Assembly: GCA_019746155.1 (NCBI GenBank)
Contig: JAIESJ010000019.1
Span: 1 to 6,504, forward strand
Direction: 5' to 3'
Origin: Burkholderiales bacterium
GTDB lineage: Bacteria > Pseudomonadota > Gammaproteobacteria > Burkholderiales > SG8-41
DNA length: 6,504 nucleotides
Part shown: piece by piece, positions 1-5,069 of the stretch
Numbering within the stretch: position 1 is the first letter of the stretch
How the letters are laid out: each line of letters opens with the position of its first letter
Made by a program: the position numbers and the translations under genes
Notes under the pieces: generated by a model
Seen by the model: the letters and a program-made list of their open reading frames with translations, nothing else
The model's database searches: none
Told to the model about the DNA's origin: nothing

Positions 1-101
1 GGGACCGGCTGGGTGCGGCCGTCACATTCACGCTCGCCGCAGCCTGCGCGCTCGCCGGCATGTTGATTCTGTGGTGGAAATTGCGGCTCGGCGAACGCTG
101 A
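1..101 (+). CDS. C-terminal end of an integral membrane protein, possibly an MFS transporter (partial)
   Basis: An open frame enters from the left edge (codons begin at base 3) and ends at TGA 99-101. The 32 visible residues contain a hydrophobic stretch, TFTLAAACALAGMLILWW, followed by a short basic tail KLRLGER. This is the pattern of a last transmembrane helix with a cytoplasmic positively charged C-terminus. A major facilitator superfamily permease would fit this shape, but the fragment is too short to prove the family. The gene ends 81 nt before leuC on the same strand. The candidate leuC promoter elements lie in that gap, so it is probably a separate transcription unit. Seen: frame, stop and hydrophobicity. 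Inferred: transporter identity. Confidence 0.45.
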   Translation, partial: DRLGAAVTFTLAAACALAGMLILWWKLRLGER

Positions 102-147
102 GCGGAAAACTCCCGAACCGCGCCCTGTTCCACGCTGTCCTAATGTG

Positions 148-161
148 TAATAATTTAGAAT
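148..161 (+). promoter_or_regulatory. Candidate -10 region for leuC
   Basis: The 81-nt gap before leuC becomes abruptly AT-rich at 141-170. It contains two overlapping -10-like hexamers: TAATAA (148-153), preceded by TG dinucleotides at 144-147, and TAGAAT (156-161). No good -35 match lies at the right distance. Initiation downstream of TAGAAT would leave a 5' leader of only about 15 nt. A sigma-70 type promoter for the leuC unit is therefore plausible but unproven. Confidence 0.35.
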
Positions 162-182
162 TTCCATAAGCTTACGTTGGCT

Positions 183-1601
183 ATGACGGCGCAAACCCTA
201 TACGACAAACTGTGGCACAGCCATCTCGTGCACGAGGAAAAAGACGGCACGGCGCTGATTTACATCGATCGCCATCTGGTGCATGAAGTCACCAGCCCGC
301 AGGCGTACGAAGGCCTGAAGCTCGCTGGCCGCAAGCCGTGGCGGGTGGATTCGATCGTGGCTACCGCCGATCACAACACGCCGACCCGCAATTGGGACAA
401 AGGGATAGAGGGAATAACGGATCTGGTCTCCAGGCTGCAGATCGAGACGCTGGACAAAAACATCAGGGCATTCGGCGCCAAGGCGTATTTCCCGTTCCTC
501 GACAAGCAGCAGGGCATTGTGCATGTCATCGGCCCGGAACAGGGCGCGACGCTGCCGGGCATGACGGTGGTGTGCGGCGATTCGCACACCAGCACGCACG
601 GCGCGTTTGCCGCGCTCGCCTTCGGCATCGGCACCAGCGAAGTCGAGCACGTGCTCGCCACGCAGTGCATGGTGATGAAGAAAGCGAAAACCATGCAGAT
701 CGTGGTCGACGGTAAGCTCGGCACCGGTGTCACCGCCAAGGACATCGTTCTCGCGGTGATCGGCAGGATCGGCACTGCCGGCGGCACCGGCTATGCGCTC
801 GAGTTTGCGGGCAGCGCCATTCGCGCGCTGTCGATGGAAGGGCGCATGACGGTGTGCAACATGGCGATCGAGGCCGGCGCCCGCACCGGCATGGTCGCGG
901 TCGACGACAAGACCATCGAATACCTCAAGGGCAGGCCTTTCGCGCCCAAGGGTGAACTGTGGGACAAGGCGGTTGCTTATTGGCGCGCGCTGACAAGCGA
1001 CGATGGCGCCAAATTCGACCAAGTGGTGACGCTCAAGGCCGAGGACATTCTGCCGCAAGTCACCTGGGGCACCTCGCCGCAGATGGTGACCACGATAGAC
1101 GGCAGAGTGCCCGACCCGGCGCAGGAAAAAGACCCGGTGCAGCGCGAATGGATGGAACGCGCGCTGAAGTACATGGACCTGAAACCCAACACGCCGATCA
1201 CCGAGATCAAGCTCGACAAGGTGTTCATCGGCGCCTGCACCAACTCGCGCATCGAGGATTTGCGCGCCGCGGCCGAGGTGGCGAAAGGCAGGCATGTTGC
1301 GGCCAATATCAGGCTGGCAATGGTTGTTCCGGGCTCGGGGCTGGTCAAGGCGCAGGCCGAAAAGGAAGGGCTGGATAAGATTTTCGCCGCGGCCGGCTTC
1401 GAATGGCGGGAGCCGGGCTGTTCGATGTGCCTCGGCATGAACGAGGACCAGTTGTCGCCGGGCGAGCGCTGCGCCTCGACTTCCAACCGCAATTTCGAAG
1501 GCCGCCAGGGTCCGGGCGGCAGGACACATTTGGTGAGTCCGGCAATGGCCGCAGCGGCGGCGATCGCCGGACACTTCGTGGACGTTCGCAATTTTAAATA
1601 A
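183..1601 (+). CDS. leuC: 3-isopropylmalate dehydratase large subunit
   Basis: This 472-residue protein is the large subunit of isopropylmalate isomerase (EC 4.2.1.33). With LeuD it converts 2-isopropylmalate to 3-isopropylmalate in the cytoplasm, the second step of leucine synthesis. It belongs to the aconitase family and uses a 4Fe-4S cluster. The three expected cluster cysteines are present: C352 in IGACTNSRIEDL, and C413 and C416 in EPGCSMCLGMN. The family motif VVCGDSHTSTHG lies near residues 129-140, and the C-terminal NRNFEGRQGPGGRTHL motif is intact. Length matches the family (E. coli LeuC has 466 residues). I chose ATG 183 because the protein then starts MTAQTLYDKLW like its betaproteobacterial relatives. 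An in-frame TTG at 177 would add only two residues. No strong Shine-Dalgarno sequence is visible. The lipoprotein gene follows after 11 nt, then leuD. Confidence 0.97.
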   Translation: MTAQTLYDKLWHSHLVHEEKDGTALIYIDRHLVHEVTSPQAYEGLKLAGRKPWRVDSIVATADHNTPTRNWDKGIEGITDLVSRLQIETLDKNIRAFGAKAYFPFLDKQQGIVHVIGPEQGATLPGMTVVCGDSHTSTHGAFAALAFGIGTSEVEHVLATQCMVMKKAKTMQIVVDGKLGTGVTAKDIVLAVIGRIGTAGGTGYALEFAGSAIRALSMEGRMTVCNMAIEAGARTGMVAVDDKTIEYLKGRPFAPKGELWDKAVAYWRALTSDDGAKFDQVVTLKAEDILPQVTWGTSPQMVTTIDGRVPDPAQEKDPVQREWMERALKYMDLKPNTPITEIKLDKVFIGACTNSRIEDLRAAAEVAKGRHVAANIRLAMVVPGSGLVKAQAEKEGLDKIFAAAGFEWREPGCSMCLGMNEDQLSPGERCASTSNRNFEGRQGPGGRTHLVSPAMAAAAAIAGHFVDVRNFK

Positions 1602-1612
1602 TGGAGGCTGAA

Positions 1613-1738
1613 ATGAAACGACTCGCTGTTCTGGTACTGGCGGTCTGGAGTGTCGCGCTGGCGGGCTGCAATACTGTCGAAGGTGTAGGCAAGGACCTCA
1701 AGAAAGCCGGCCAAGGGATCGAGAAAGCGGCGAAATAG
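1613..1738 (+). CDS. Small entericidin A/B-family lipoprotein
   Basis: This small gene encodes 41 residues. It starts at ATG 1613, preceded by a good Shine-Dalgarno GGAGG at 1603-1607, and ends with TAG at 1736-1738. The protein has a basic N-terminus (MKR), a hydrophobic core and a lipobox LAGC ending at C19, so it should be processed and lipidated as a lipoprotein. The mature part is only 23 residues and contains NTVEGVGKDLKKAGQGIEKA. This is the hallmark short amphipathic, Gly/Lys-rich helix of entericidin EcnA/EcnB-like proteins. In Enterobacteria entericidins form an antidote/toxin pair tied to osmotic stress and lysis. Whether this single-copy form has such activity is unknown. It sits between leuC and leuD, 11 nt after the former and 1 nt before the latter, so all three are probably co-transcribed. 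The family call is strong; the function is open. Confidence 0.9.
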   Translation: MKRLAVLVLAVWSVALAGCNTVEGVGKDLKKAGQGIEKAAK

Positions 1739-1739
1739 C

Positions 1740-2378
1740 ATGGAGAAGTTTGTCCGGAAGGAAGGCCTGGTGGCACCGCTTGACCGCGCCAACGTCGATA
1801 CCGATGCGATCATTCCCAAGCAGTTCCTGAAATCGATCCAGCGCACGGGGTTTGGTCCCAATCTTTTCGATGAGTGGCGTTACCTCGACCATGGCGAGCC
1901 GGGCATGGACAATTCGAAACGCCCGCTTAACCCGGACTTCGTGCTCAACCAGCCGCGCTATCACGGCGCAACCGTGCTGCTTACACGCGATAACTTCGGC
2001 TGCGGTTCCTCGCGCGAGCATGCGCCGTGGGCGCTGCTGCAATACGGGTTCCAGGCGGTGATTGCGCCGAGCTTCGCCGATATTTTCTTCAACAACAGCC
2101 TGAAAAACGGGCTGCTGTTGATCAAACTCGATGCCAAAATCGTCGACAGGTTGTTCAAGGAAGTCGAGGCGACGCCGGGCTATCGCCTGGCGATCGATCT
2201 CGAGCGGCAGACCGTGACCACGCCAGGCGGCGAGAGCTTCAGGTTCGACATCGATCCGTTCCGCAAGCACTGCATTCTGAACGGGCTCGACGACATCGGG
2301 CTCACACTGCAACACGCCGACAAGATCAGGGCGTTCGAGACGAAGCATCGCGAGCGCCAGCCGTGGCTGTTTAACTAG
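1740..2378 (+). CDS. leuD: 3-isopropylmalate dehydratase small subunit
   Basis: This 212-residue protein is the small, swivel-domain subunit that pairs with LeuC to form isopropylmalate isomerase. Diagnostic features are LDRANVDTDAIIPKQFLK at residues 14-31, and the substrate-recognition segment DNFGCGSSREHAPW at 84-97, followed by GFQAVIAPSFADIFFNN. Length is normal for the proteobacterial form (E. coli LeuD has 201 residues). The ATG lies 1 nt after the lipoprotein stop codon and has no clear Shine-Dalgarno; GAGAAAG at 1721-1727 is weak and distant. Translation is therefore likely coupled to the upstream small gene. The stop TAG (2376-2378) is followed at once by an in-frame TGA (2379-2381), and that TGA is also the first triplet of the heptamer repeat region. 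leuB follows 126 nt later. Confidence 0.97.
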   Translation: MEKFVRKEGLVAPLDRANVDTDAIIPKQFLKSIQRTGFGPNLFDEWRYLDHGEPGMDNSKRPLNPDFVLNQPRYHGATVLLTRDNFGCGSSREHAPWALLQYGFQAVIAPSFADIFFNNSLKNGLLLIKLDAKIVDRLFKEVEATPGYRLAIDLERQTVTTPGGESFRFDIDPFRKHCILNGLDDIGLTLQHADKIRAFETKHRERQPWLFN

Positions 2379-2458
2379 TGAAGGGTGAGGAGTGAAGGGG
2401 TAAACCGATCCCGGTTTCAACCGCTACTCATCTTCCGCCCTTCACCCTTCACCCTTCA
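2379..2458 (+). repeat. Large imperfect inverted repeat (potential mRNA hairpin) after leuD
   Basis: The left arm, 2379-2399, is three heptads: TGAAGGG, TGAGGAG, TGAAGGG. The right arm, 2438-2458, is three copies of CCCTTCA. The arms can form a stem of about 21 bp with one A-C mismatch and one G-U pair, both in the middle heptad. The 38-nt loop contains a nested perfect hairpin: AAACCG (2402-2407), ATCC, CGGTTT (2412-2417). Because the right side has six tandem units, the stem could form in several registers. There is no T-tract after it, so it is not a classical intrinsic terminator. It could act as an RNA stability or processing element between leuD and leuB. Pairing is seen by eye; function is inferred. 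Confidence 0.75.
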
Positions 2459-2494
2459 CCCTTCACCCTTCACCCTTCACGCATTCACCCTTCA
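2438..2494 (+). repeat. Tandem heptanucleotide array (CCCTTCA)n
   Basis: Six exact head-to-tail copies of CCCTTCA occupy 2438-2479. After an 8-nt interruption (2480-2487, ending in TTCA) a seventh exact copy follows at 2488-2494. The array ends 10 nt before the leuB start codon. A 7-nt period shifts the reading frame with every unit, and this strand has no stop codons in the array, so spurious ORFs run through it. Exact tandem copies suggest slippage or repeat-number variation between strains. The same heptamer appears in the opposite orientation at 2379-2399 and downstream of leuB. Confidence 0.9.
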
Positions 2495-2504
2495 CTGAAT
2501 TGAC

Positions 2505-3569
2505 ATGAAAATCGCAGTATTGGCCGGCGACGGCATCGGTCCGGAAATCGTCGGCCAGGCCGTCAAGGTATTGAAGGCGCTGGCACGGGACGGCCTCAGG
2601 ATCGAACTCGAAGAAGCGCCGTTCGGCGGCGCGGGTTATGACGCGCACGGCGATCCGCTGCCGGCAGCGACGCTGAAACTGGCGCGCGAGGCCGACGCGG
2701 TACTGTGTGGCGCGGTCGGCGGACCGAAATACGATGCGCTGCCGCGGCAGCAGCGCCCGGAACAGGGCATTTTGCGCATCCGCAAGGCGCTGGGGCTGTT
2801 CGCCAATTTGCGGCCGGCGCTGCTCTATCCGGAACTGGTCGGCGCTTCCACGCTCAAACCCGAAGTGGTGTCGGGGCTCGACATCATGATCATCCGGGAA
2901 CTTACCGGCGACATCTACTTCGGCGAACCGCGCGGCCGGCGCACCAACGCTGCGGGCGAGCGCGAAGGCTTCGATACCATGCATTATTCCGAGCCGGAAA
3001 TCCGGCGCATTGCCGAGATCGGATTTGCCGCGGCGTTGAAGCGCAGCAGGAAATTATGCTCGGTGGACAAGGAGAACGTGCTCGAGACCAGCCGCTTGTG
3101 GCGCGAAGTGGTAACCGACCTCGGAAAAAAATATCCGCAGGTCGAGTTGTCCCACATGTATGTCGACAACGCGGCGATGCAGCTGGTGCGCTCACCCAGG
3201 CAGTTCGACGTCATCGTTACCGGCAACATGTTCGGCGATATTCTGTCGGACGCGGCCTCGATGCTGACCGGCTCGATCGGGATGCTGCCCTCGGCTTCGC
3301 TCGATGCGAACGGCAAAGGGCTGTATGAACCGATACACGGTTCCGCGCCCGACATCGCCGGCAAAAACCTCGCCAATCCGCTGGCGACGATATTGTCGTC
3401 GGCCATGATGCTACGTTATACGTTCAACCAGGAACAGTGGGCGCGCCGCATCGAGGCGGCGGTGAAGAAAGTGCTGGCCCGGGGCTATCGCACGGCGGAT
3501 ATATTCGAGGCCGGCGCCCAAAAAGTCGGCACCGCTGAAATGGGCGATGCGGTGGTTGCGGCGCTATAA
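2505..3569 (+). CDS. leuB: 3-isopropylmalate dehydrogenase
   Basis: This 354-residue protein oxidatively decarboxylates 3-isopropylmalate to 2-oxoisocaproate using NAD+ (EC 1.1.1.85). It is the next leucine-pathway step after LeuCD and acts in the cytoplasm. It is a beta-decarboxylating dehydrogenase with LAGDGIGPEI at residues 6-15, substrate-binding arginines around R93, R103 and R131, Y138 in RELTGDIYFG, and K189 in SVDKENVLETS. The metal-ligand aspartates are D221 (VDNAAMQL), D245 and D249 (NMFGDILSDAASMLTGS). The nucleotide-binding loop LYEPIHGSAPDIAGKN is near 273-288. Length is close to E. coli LeuB (363 residues). ATG 2505 gives the typical MKIAVLAGDG start. No good Shine-Dalgarno precedes it; the upstream sequence is the heptamer array and a short TGAATTGAC spacer. 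The gene lies between heptamer repeats on both sides. Confidence 0.97.
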   Translation: MKIAVLAGDGIGPEIVGQAVKVLKALARDGLRIELEEAPFGGAGYDAHGDPLPAATLKLAREADAVLCGAVGGPKYDALPRQQRPEQGILRIRKALGLFANLRPALLYPELVGASTLKPEVVSGLDIMIIRELTGDIYFGEPRGRRTNAAGEREGFDTMHYSEPEIRRIAEIGFAAALKRSRKLCSVDKENVLETSRLWREVVTDLGKKYPQVELSHMYVDNAAMQLVRSPRQFDVIVTGNMFGDILSDAASMLTGSIGMLPSASLDANGKGLYEPIHGSAPDIAGKNLANPLATILSSAMMLRYTFNQEQWARRIEAAVKKVLARGYRTADIFEAGAQKVGTAEMGDAVVAAL

Positions 3570-3574
3570 GGCGG

Positions 3575-3603
3575 TGAAGGATGAATGAGTGAAGAGTGAA
3601 GGG
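3575..3603 (+). repeat. Degenerate heptamer repeats downstream of leuB
   Basis: Starting 5 nt after the leuB stop are four heptads related to the motif before leuB: TGAAGGA (3575-3581), TGAATGA (3582-3588), one extra G, TGAAGAG (3590-3596) and TGAAGGG (3597-3603). They run in the orientation opposite to the CCCTTCA array at 2438-2494. The last unit flows into a 4-bp GC hairpin: GGGC (3601-3604), AAAA, GCCC (3609-3612). The array looks like an older, decayed copy of the same repeat family. Confidence 0.75.
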
Positions 3604-3616
3604 CAAAAGCCCGGTT

Positions 3617-3641
3617 ATTTCCGCATTCGGGATGCCGAAAT
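3617..3641 (+). promoter_or_regulatory. Imperfect dyad just upstream of asd -10 element
   Basis: Arms ATTTCCGCAT (3617-3626) and ATGCCGAAAT (3632-3641) are complementary at nine of ten positions, with one C-C mismatch, around a 5-nt centre TCGGG. The dyad centre lies about 20 nt upstream of the candidate asd -10, so it covers the expected -35 position. It could be an operator for a dimeric regulator, or an RNA hairpin ending the leuB transcript. No good T-tract follows, only CTTGTT. Symmetry is seen; function is inferred. Confidence 0.45.
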
Positions 3642-3643
3642 CT

Positions 3644-3652
3644 TGTTAGAAT
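3644..3652 (+). promoter_or_regulatory. Candidate extended -10 promoter for asd
   Basis: The sequence TGT followed by TAGAAT (hexamer 3647-3652) matches the extended -10 form TGnTATAAT, with five of six hexamer positions conserved. No strong -35 hexamer is present, as often seen with extended -10 promoters. It would start transcription near 3659, giving a leader of about 20 nt with AAAGG (3668-3672) as ribosome binding site for asd. This suggests asd can be expressed independently of the leu genes. Confidence 0.5.
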
Positions 3653-3680
3653 CAGGTTATTGATCTTAAAGGTAATTGTC

Positions 3681-4832
3681 ATGAAAAAGGTGGGCTTGAT
3701 TGGATGGCGCGGCATGGTGGGCTCGGTGCTGCTGCAGCGCATGCAGGCGGAGCGCGACTTCGACCTGATCGAGCCCGTTTTCTTTTCAACTTCGCAAGTC
3801 GGCGGCAAGGGCCCGGCCATCGGCGGGCACACGCCCCCGGTCAAGGATGCGCGCAGGCTCGACGAACTCACCGCGATGGACATCCTGATTTCCTGCCAGG
3901 GCGGGGACTATACCCACGAGATCCACCCCAGGCTGCGCGCCGCCGGCTGGCAGGGCTACTGGATAGACGCCGCTTCTGCGCTGCGCATGGACAGGGACGC
4001 GGTCATTATCCTCGATCCGGTCAACATGGACGTGATCAAGGGCGCACTCGCCGGCGGCGTCAAGAACTATATCGGCGGCAACTGTACCGTGAGCCTGATG
4101 CTGATGGCGATGGGCGGCTTGTTCAAGGCCGGGCTCGTCGAGTGGATGACGGCGATGACCTACCAGGCGGCCTCCGGTGCCGGCGCCCAGAACATGCGCG
4201 AACTGGTGCAGCAGATGGGCGTGGTCCACGATTCCGCCCGGCGGCTGCTCGACGATCCGGCCGCAGCGATCCTCGATATCGACCGCGCCGTCGCGGATGC
4301 GCTGCGCGGCCAGGATATGCCGGTGGAGAATTTCGGCTACCCGCTCGCGGGCAGCCTGCTGCCGTGGATCGACAAGGACCTCGGCAACGGCCAGAGCCGC
4401 GAGGAATGGAAAGGCATGGCGGAAACCAACAAGATCCTGGGGCGCAGCGGCAACCCGATCCCGGTCGACGGCATCTGCGTGCGCATTGGCGCCATGCGTT
4501 GCCACAGCCAGGCTTTGACCGTGAAGCTCACGCGCGACGTGCCGTTGCCCGAAATCGAAAGCATCCTGGCCTCGGCCAACGATTGGGTGAAAGTAGTACC
4601 CAACCGGCGCGATGCCTCGCTCAGGGAACTCACTCCCGCTGCCGTGACCGGCACGTTGTCGGTTCCGGTCGGGCGATTGCGCAAGCTGCCGATGGGAGGC
4701 GAGTATCTGGCCGCGTTCACGGTCGGCGATCAGCTGCTGTGGGGGGCGGCCGAGCCGTTGCGCCGTATGCTGCGTGTCCTGCTCGAGCAGGCGAGCGCCA
4801 GGCAGACTGAAATCGCCCCGGCAGCCGTCTGA
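3681..4832 (+). CDS. asd: Aspartate-semialdehyde dehydrogenase
   Basis: This 383-residue protein reduces L-aspartyl-4-phosphate to L-aspartate-4-semialdehyde with NADPH (EC 1.2.1.11). This is the branch point to lysine and diaminopimelate, threonine and methionine. The N-terminal nucleotide-binding motif is VGLIGWRGMVGSVLLQRM (residues 4-21). The catalytic cysteine is C135 in GGNCTVSLM, and H275 in RCHSQALT corresponds to the catalytic-site histidine. The segments FFSTSQVGG and YQAASGAGAQNMREL are typical of the Gram-negative Asd group (E. coli has 367 residues). I chose ATG 3681 because it is preceded by AAAGG at 3668-3672 and gives MKKVGLIGW; an in-frame TTG at 3660 would add seven unlikely residues. 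The gene follows leuB after 111 nt and precedes fimV, an arrangement also known in Pseudomonas. Confidence 0.97.
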   Translation: MKKVGLIGWRGMVGSVLLQRMQAERDFDLIEPVFFSTSQVGGKGPAIGGHTPPVKDARRLDELTAMDILISCQGGDYTHEIHPRLRAAGWQGYWIDAASALRMDRDAVIILDPVNMDVIKGALAGGVKNYIGGNCTVSLMLMAMGGLFKAGLVEWMTAMTYQAASGAGAQNMRELVQQMGVVHDSARRLLDDPAAAILDIDRAVADALRGQDMPVENFGYPLAGSLLPWIDKDLGNGQSREEWKGMAETNKILGRSGNPIPVDGICVRIGAMRCHSQALTVKLTRDVPLPEIESILASANDWVKVVPNRRDASLRELTPAAVTGTLSVPVGRLRKLPMGGEYLAAFTVGDQLLWGAAEPLRRMLRVLLEQASARQTEIAPAAV

Positions 4833-4833
4833 C

Positions 4834-4850
4834 CATCGATCCAATCGGTG
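4834..4850 (+). other. Weak hairpin immediately after asd
   Basis: Arms CATCGAT (4834-4840) and ATCGGTG (4844-4850) can pair over 7 bp including one G-U, with a CCA loop, starting 2 nt after the asd stop. No T-run follows, so intrinsic termination is doubtful. It may simply stabilise the asd mRNA 3' end. An isolated TGAAGGG (4853-4859), identical to the heptamer near leuB, lies directly downstream. Confidence 0.3.
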
Positions 4851-4906
4851 CCTGAAGGGCCCGCTCTGCATCTGCCCGGTGTGTCCTGACCGGTGTTTTC
4901 AGCACG

Positions 4907-4923
4907 TTGTCATAGCATGACAA
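4907..4923 (+). promoter_or_regulatory. Perfect 7-3-7 palindrome, possible operator, between asd and fimV
   Basis: TTGTCAT (4907-4913), AGC, ATGACAA (4917-4923) is a perfect inverted repeat. The short centre and the lack of a GC stem or T-tract fit a protein-binding dyad better than a terminator. It lies about 15 nt upstream of a weak -35-like TTGGCT and about 150 nt before the fimV start. I do not recognise the cognate regulator. Confidence 0.45.
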
Positions 4924-4938
4924 TCCGCCCGGAACGGC

Positions 4939-4968
4939 TTGGCTGTTTTTCTGAAATTCGATTAAAAA
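4939..4968 (+). promoter_or_regulatory. Weak candidate promoter for fimV
   Basis: TTGGCT (4939-4944) resembles a -35 element (four of six positions). TAAAAA (4963-4968), 18 nt further on, resembles a -10 element (four of six). The segment 4945-4970 is AT-rich compared with the rest of the window. A start here would give a 5' leader of roughly 95 nt that includes the alternating complementary segments at 4989-5033. Confidence 0.25.
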
Positions 4969-4988
4969 TAGTCGGATCAGGGCGTAAT

Positions 4989-5042
4989 GCTAGAGGTAAT
5001 ATTAGCTTGCATGGCTAACTGTTTGATGTTAGCTTTATTATT
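4989..5042 (+). promoter_or_regulatory. Alternating complementary segments in the fimV leader (possible attenuator-like fold)
   Basis: Four short segments alternate in sense: GCTA (4989-4992), TTAGC (5002-5006), GCTAAC (5014-5019) and GTTAGC (5028-5033). GCTAAC can pair with GTTAGC (6 bp, 8-nt loop), followed by the T-rich TTTATTATT (5034-5042). It can instead pair with TTAGC upstream (5 bp, 7-nt loop). The two folds exclude each other, as in attenuators. The stems are short, and the fold ends 27 nt before the fimV start codon. The complementarity is seen; any regulatory switch is speculative. Confidence 0.3.
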
Positions 5043-5069
5043 CCTCAAAATGACCCAAAGGGTGGCGTT

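Noticed and set aside
177..182. TTG at 177 as the leuC start
   Set aside because: It would add only two residues to a protein whose ATG 183 start matches the usual family N-terminus.
198..1574. Long minus-strand ORF of 458 codons opposite leuC
   Set aside because: It is a mirror of leuC in GC-rich DNA, rich in Arg/His/Ala with no recognisable domain; leuC on the plus strand is complete with all its motifs.
1698..2420. Minus-strand 240-codon ORF opposite leuD, starting in the heptamer region
   Set aside because: It is antisense to an intact leuD, and its N-terminus is translated from the repeat array.
2379..2504. Heptamer region as a CRISPR array
   Set aside because: Units are 7 nt and contiguous, without 25-40 nt repeats and spacers of even size; no cas genes are nearby.
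2463..2984. Minus-strand ORF ending in the CCCTTCA array
   Set aside because: Its last residues are translated repeat units and the rest is antisense to leuB. The array lacks stop codons in some frames, which inflates ORF length.
3601..3620. GGGC-AAAA-GCCC followed by GGTTATTT as the leuB terminator
   Set aside because: The stem is only 4 bp and the following tract is not a proper T-run; kept only as a note within the degenerate repeat entry.
3704..4810. Plus-strand 368-codon ORF overlapping asd in another frame, and a 361-codon minus-strand ORF at 3786-4871
   Set aside because: Both are frame shadows of asd with Arg/Ala/Gly-rich composition and no family motifs.
4717..4923. 68-codon minus-strand ORF in the asd-fimV gap
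   Set aside because: It overlaps the asd 3' end, has no recognisable domain, and its start coincides with the palindrome at 4907-4923; nothing supports it as a gene.
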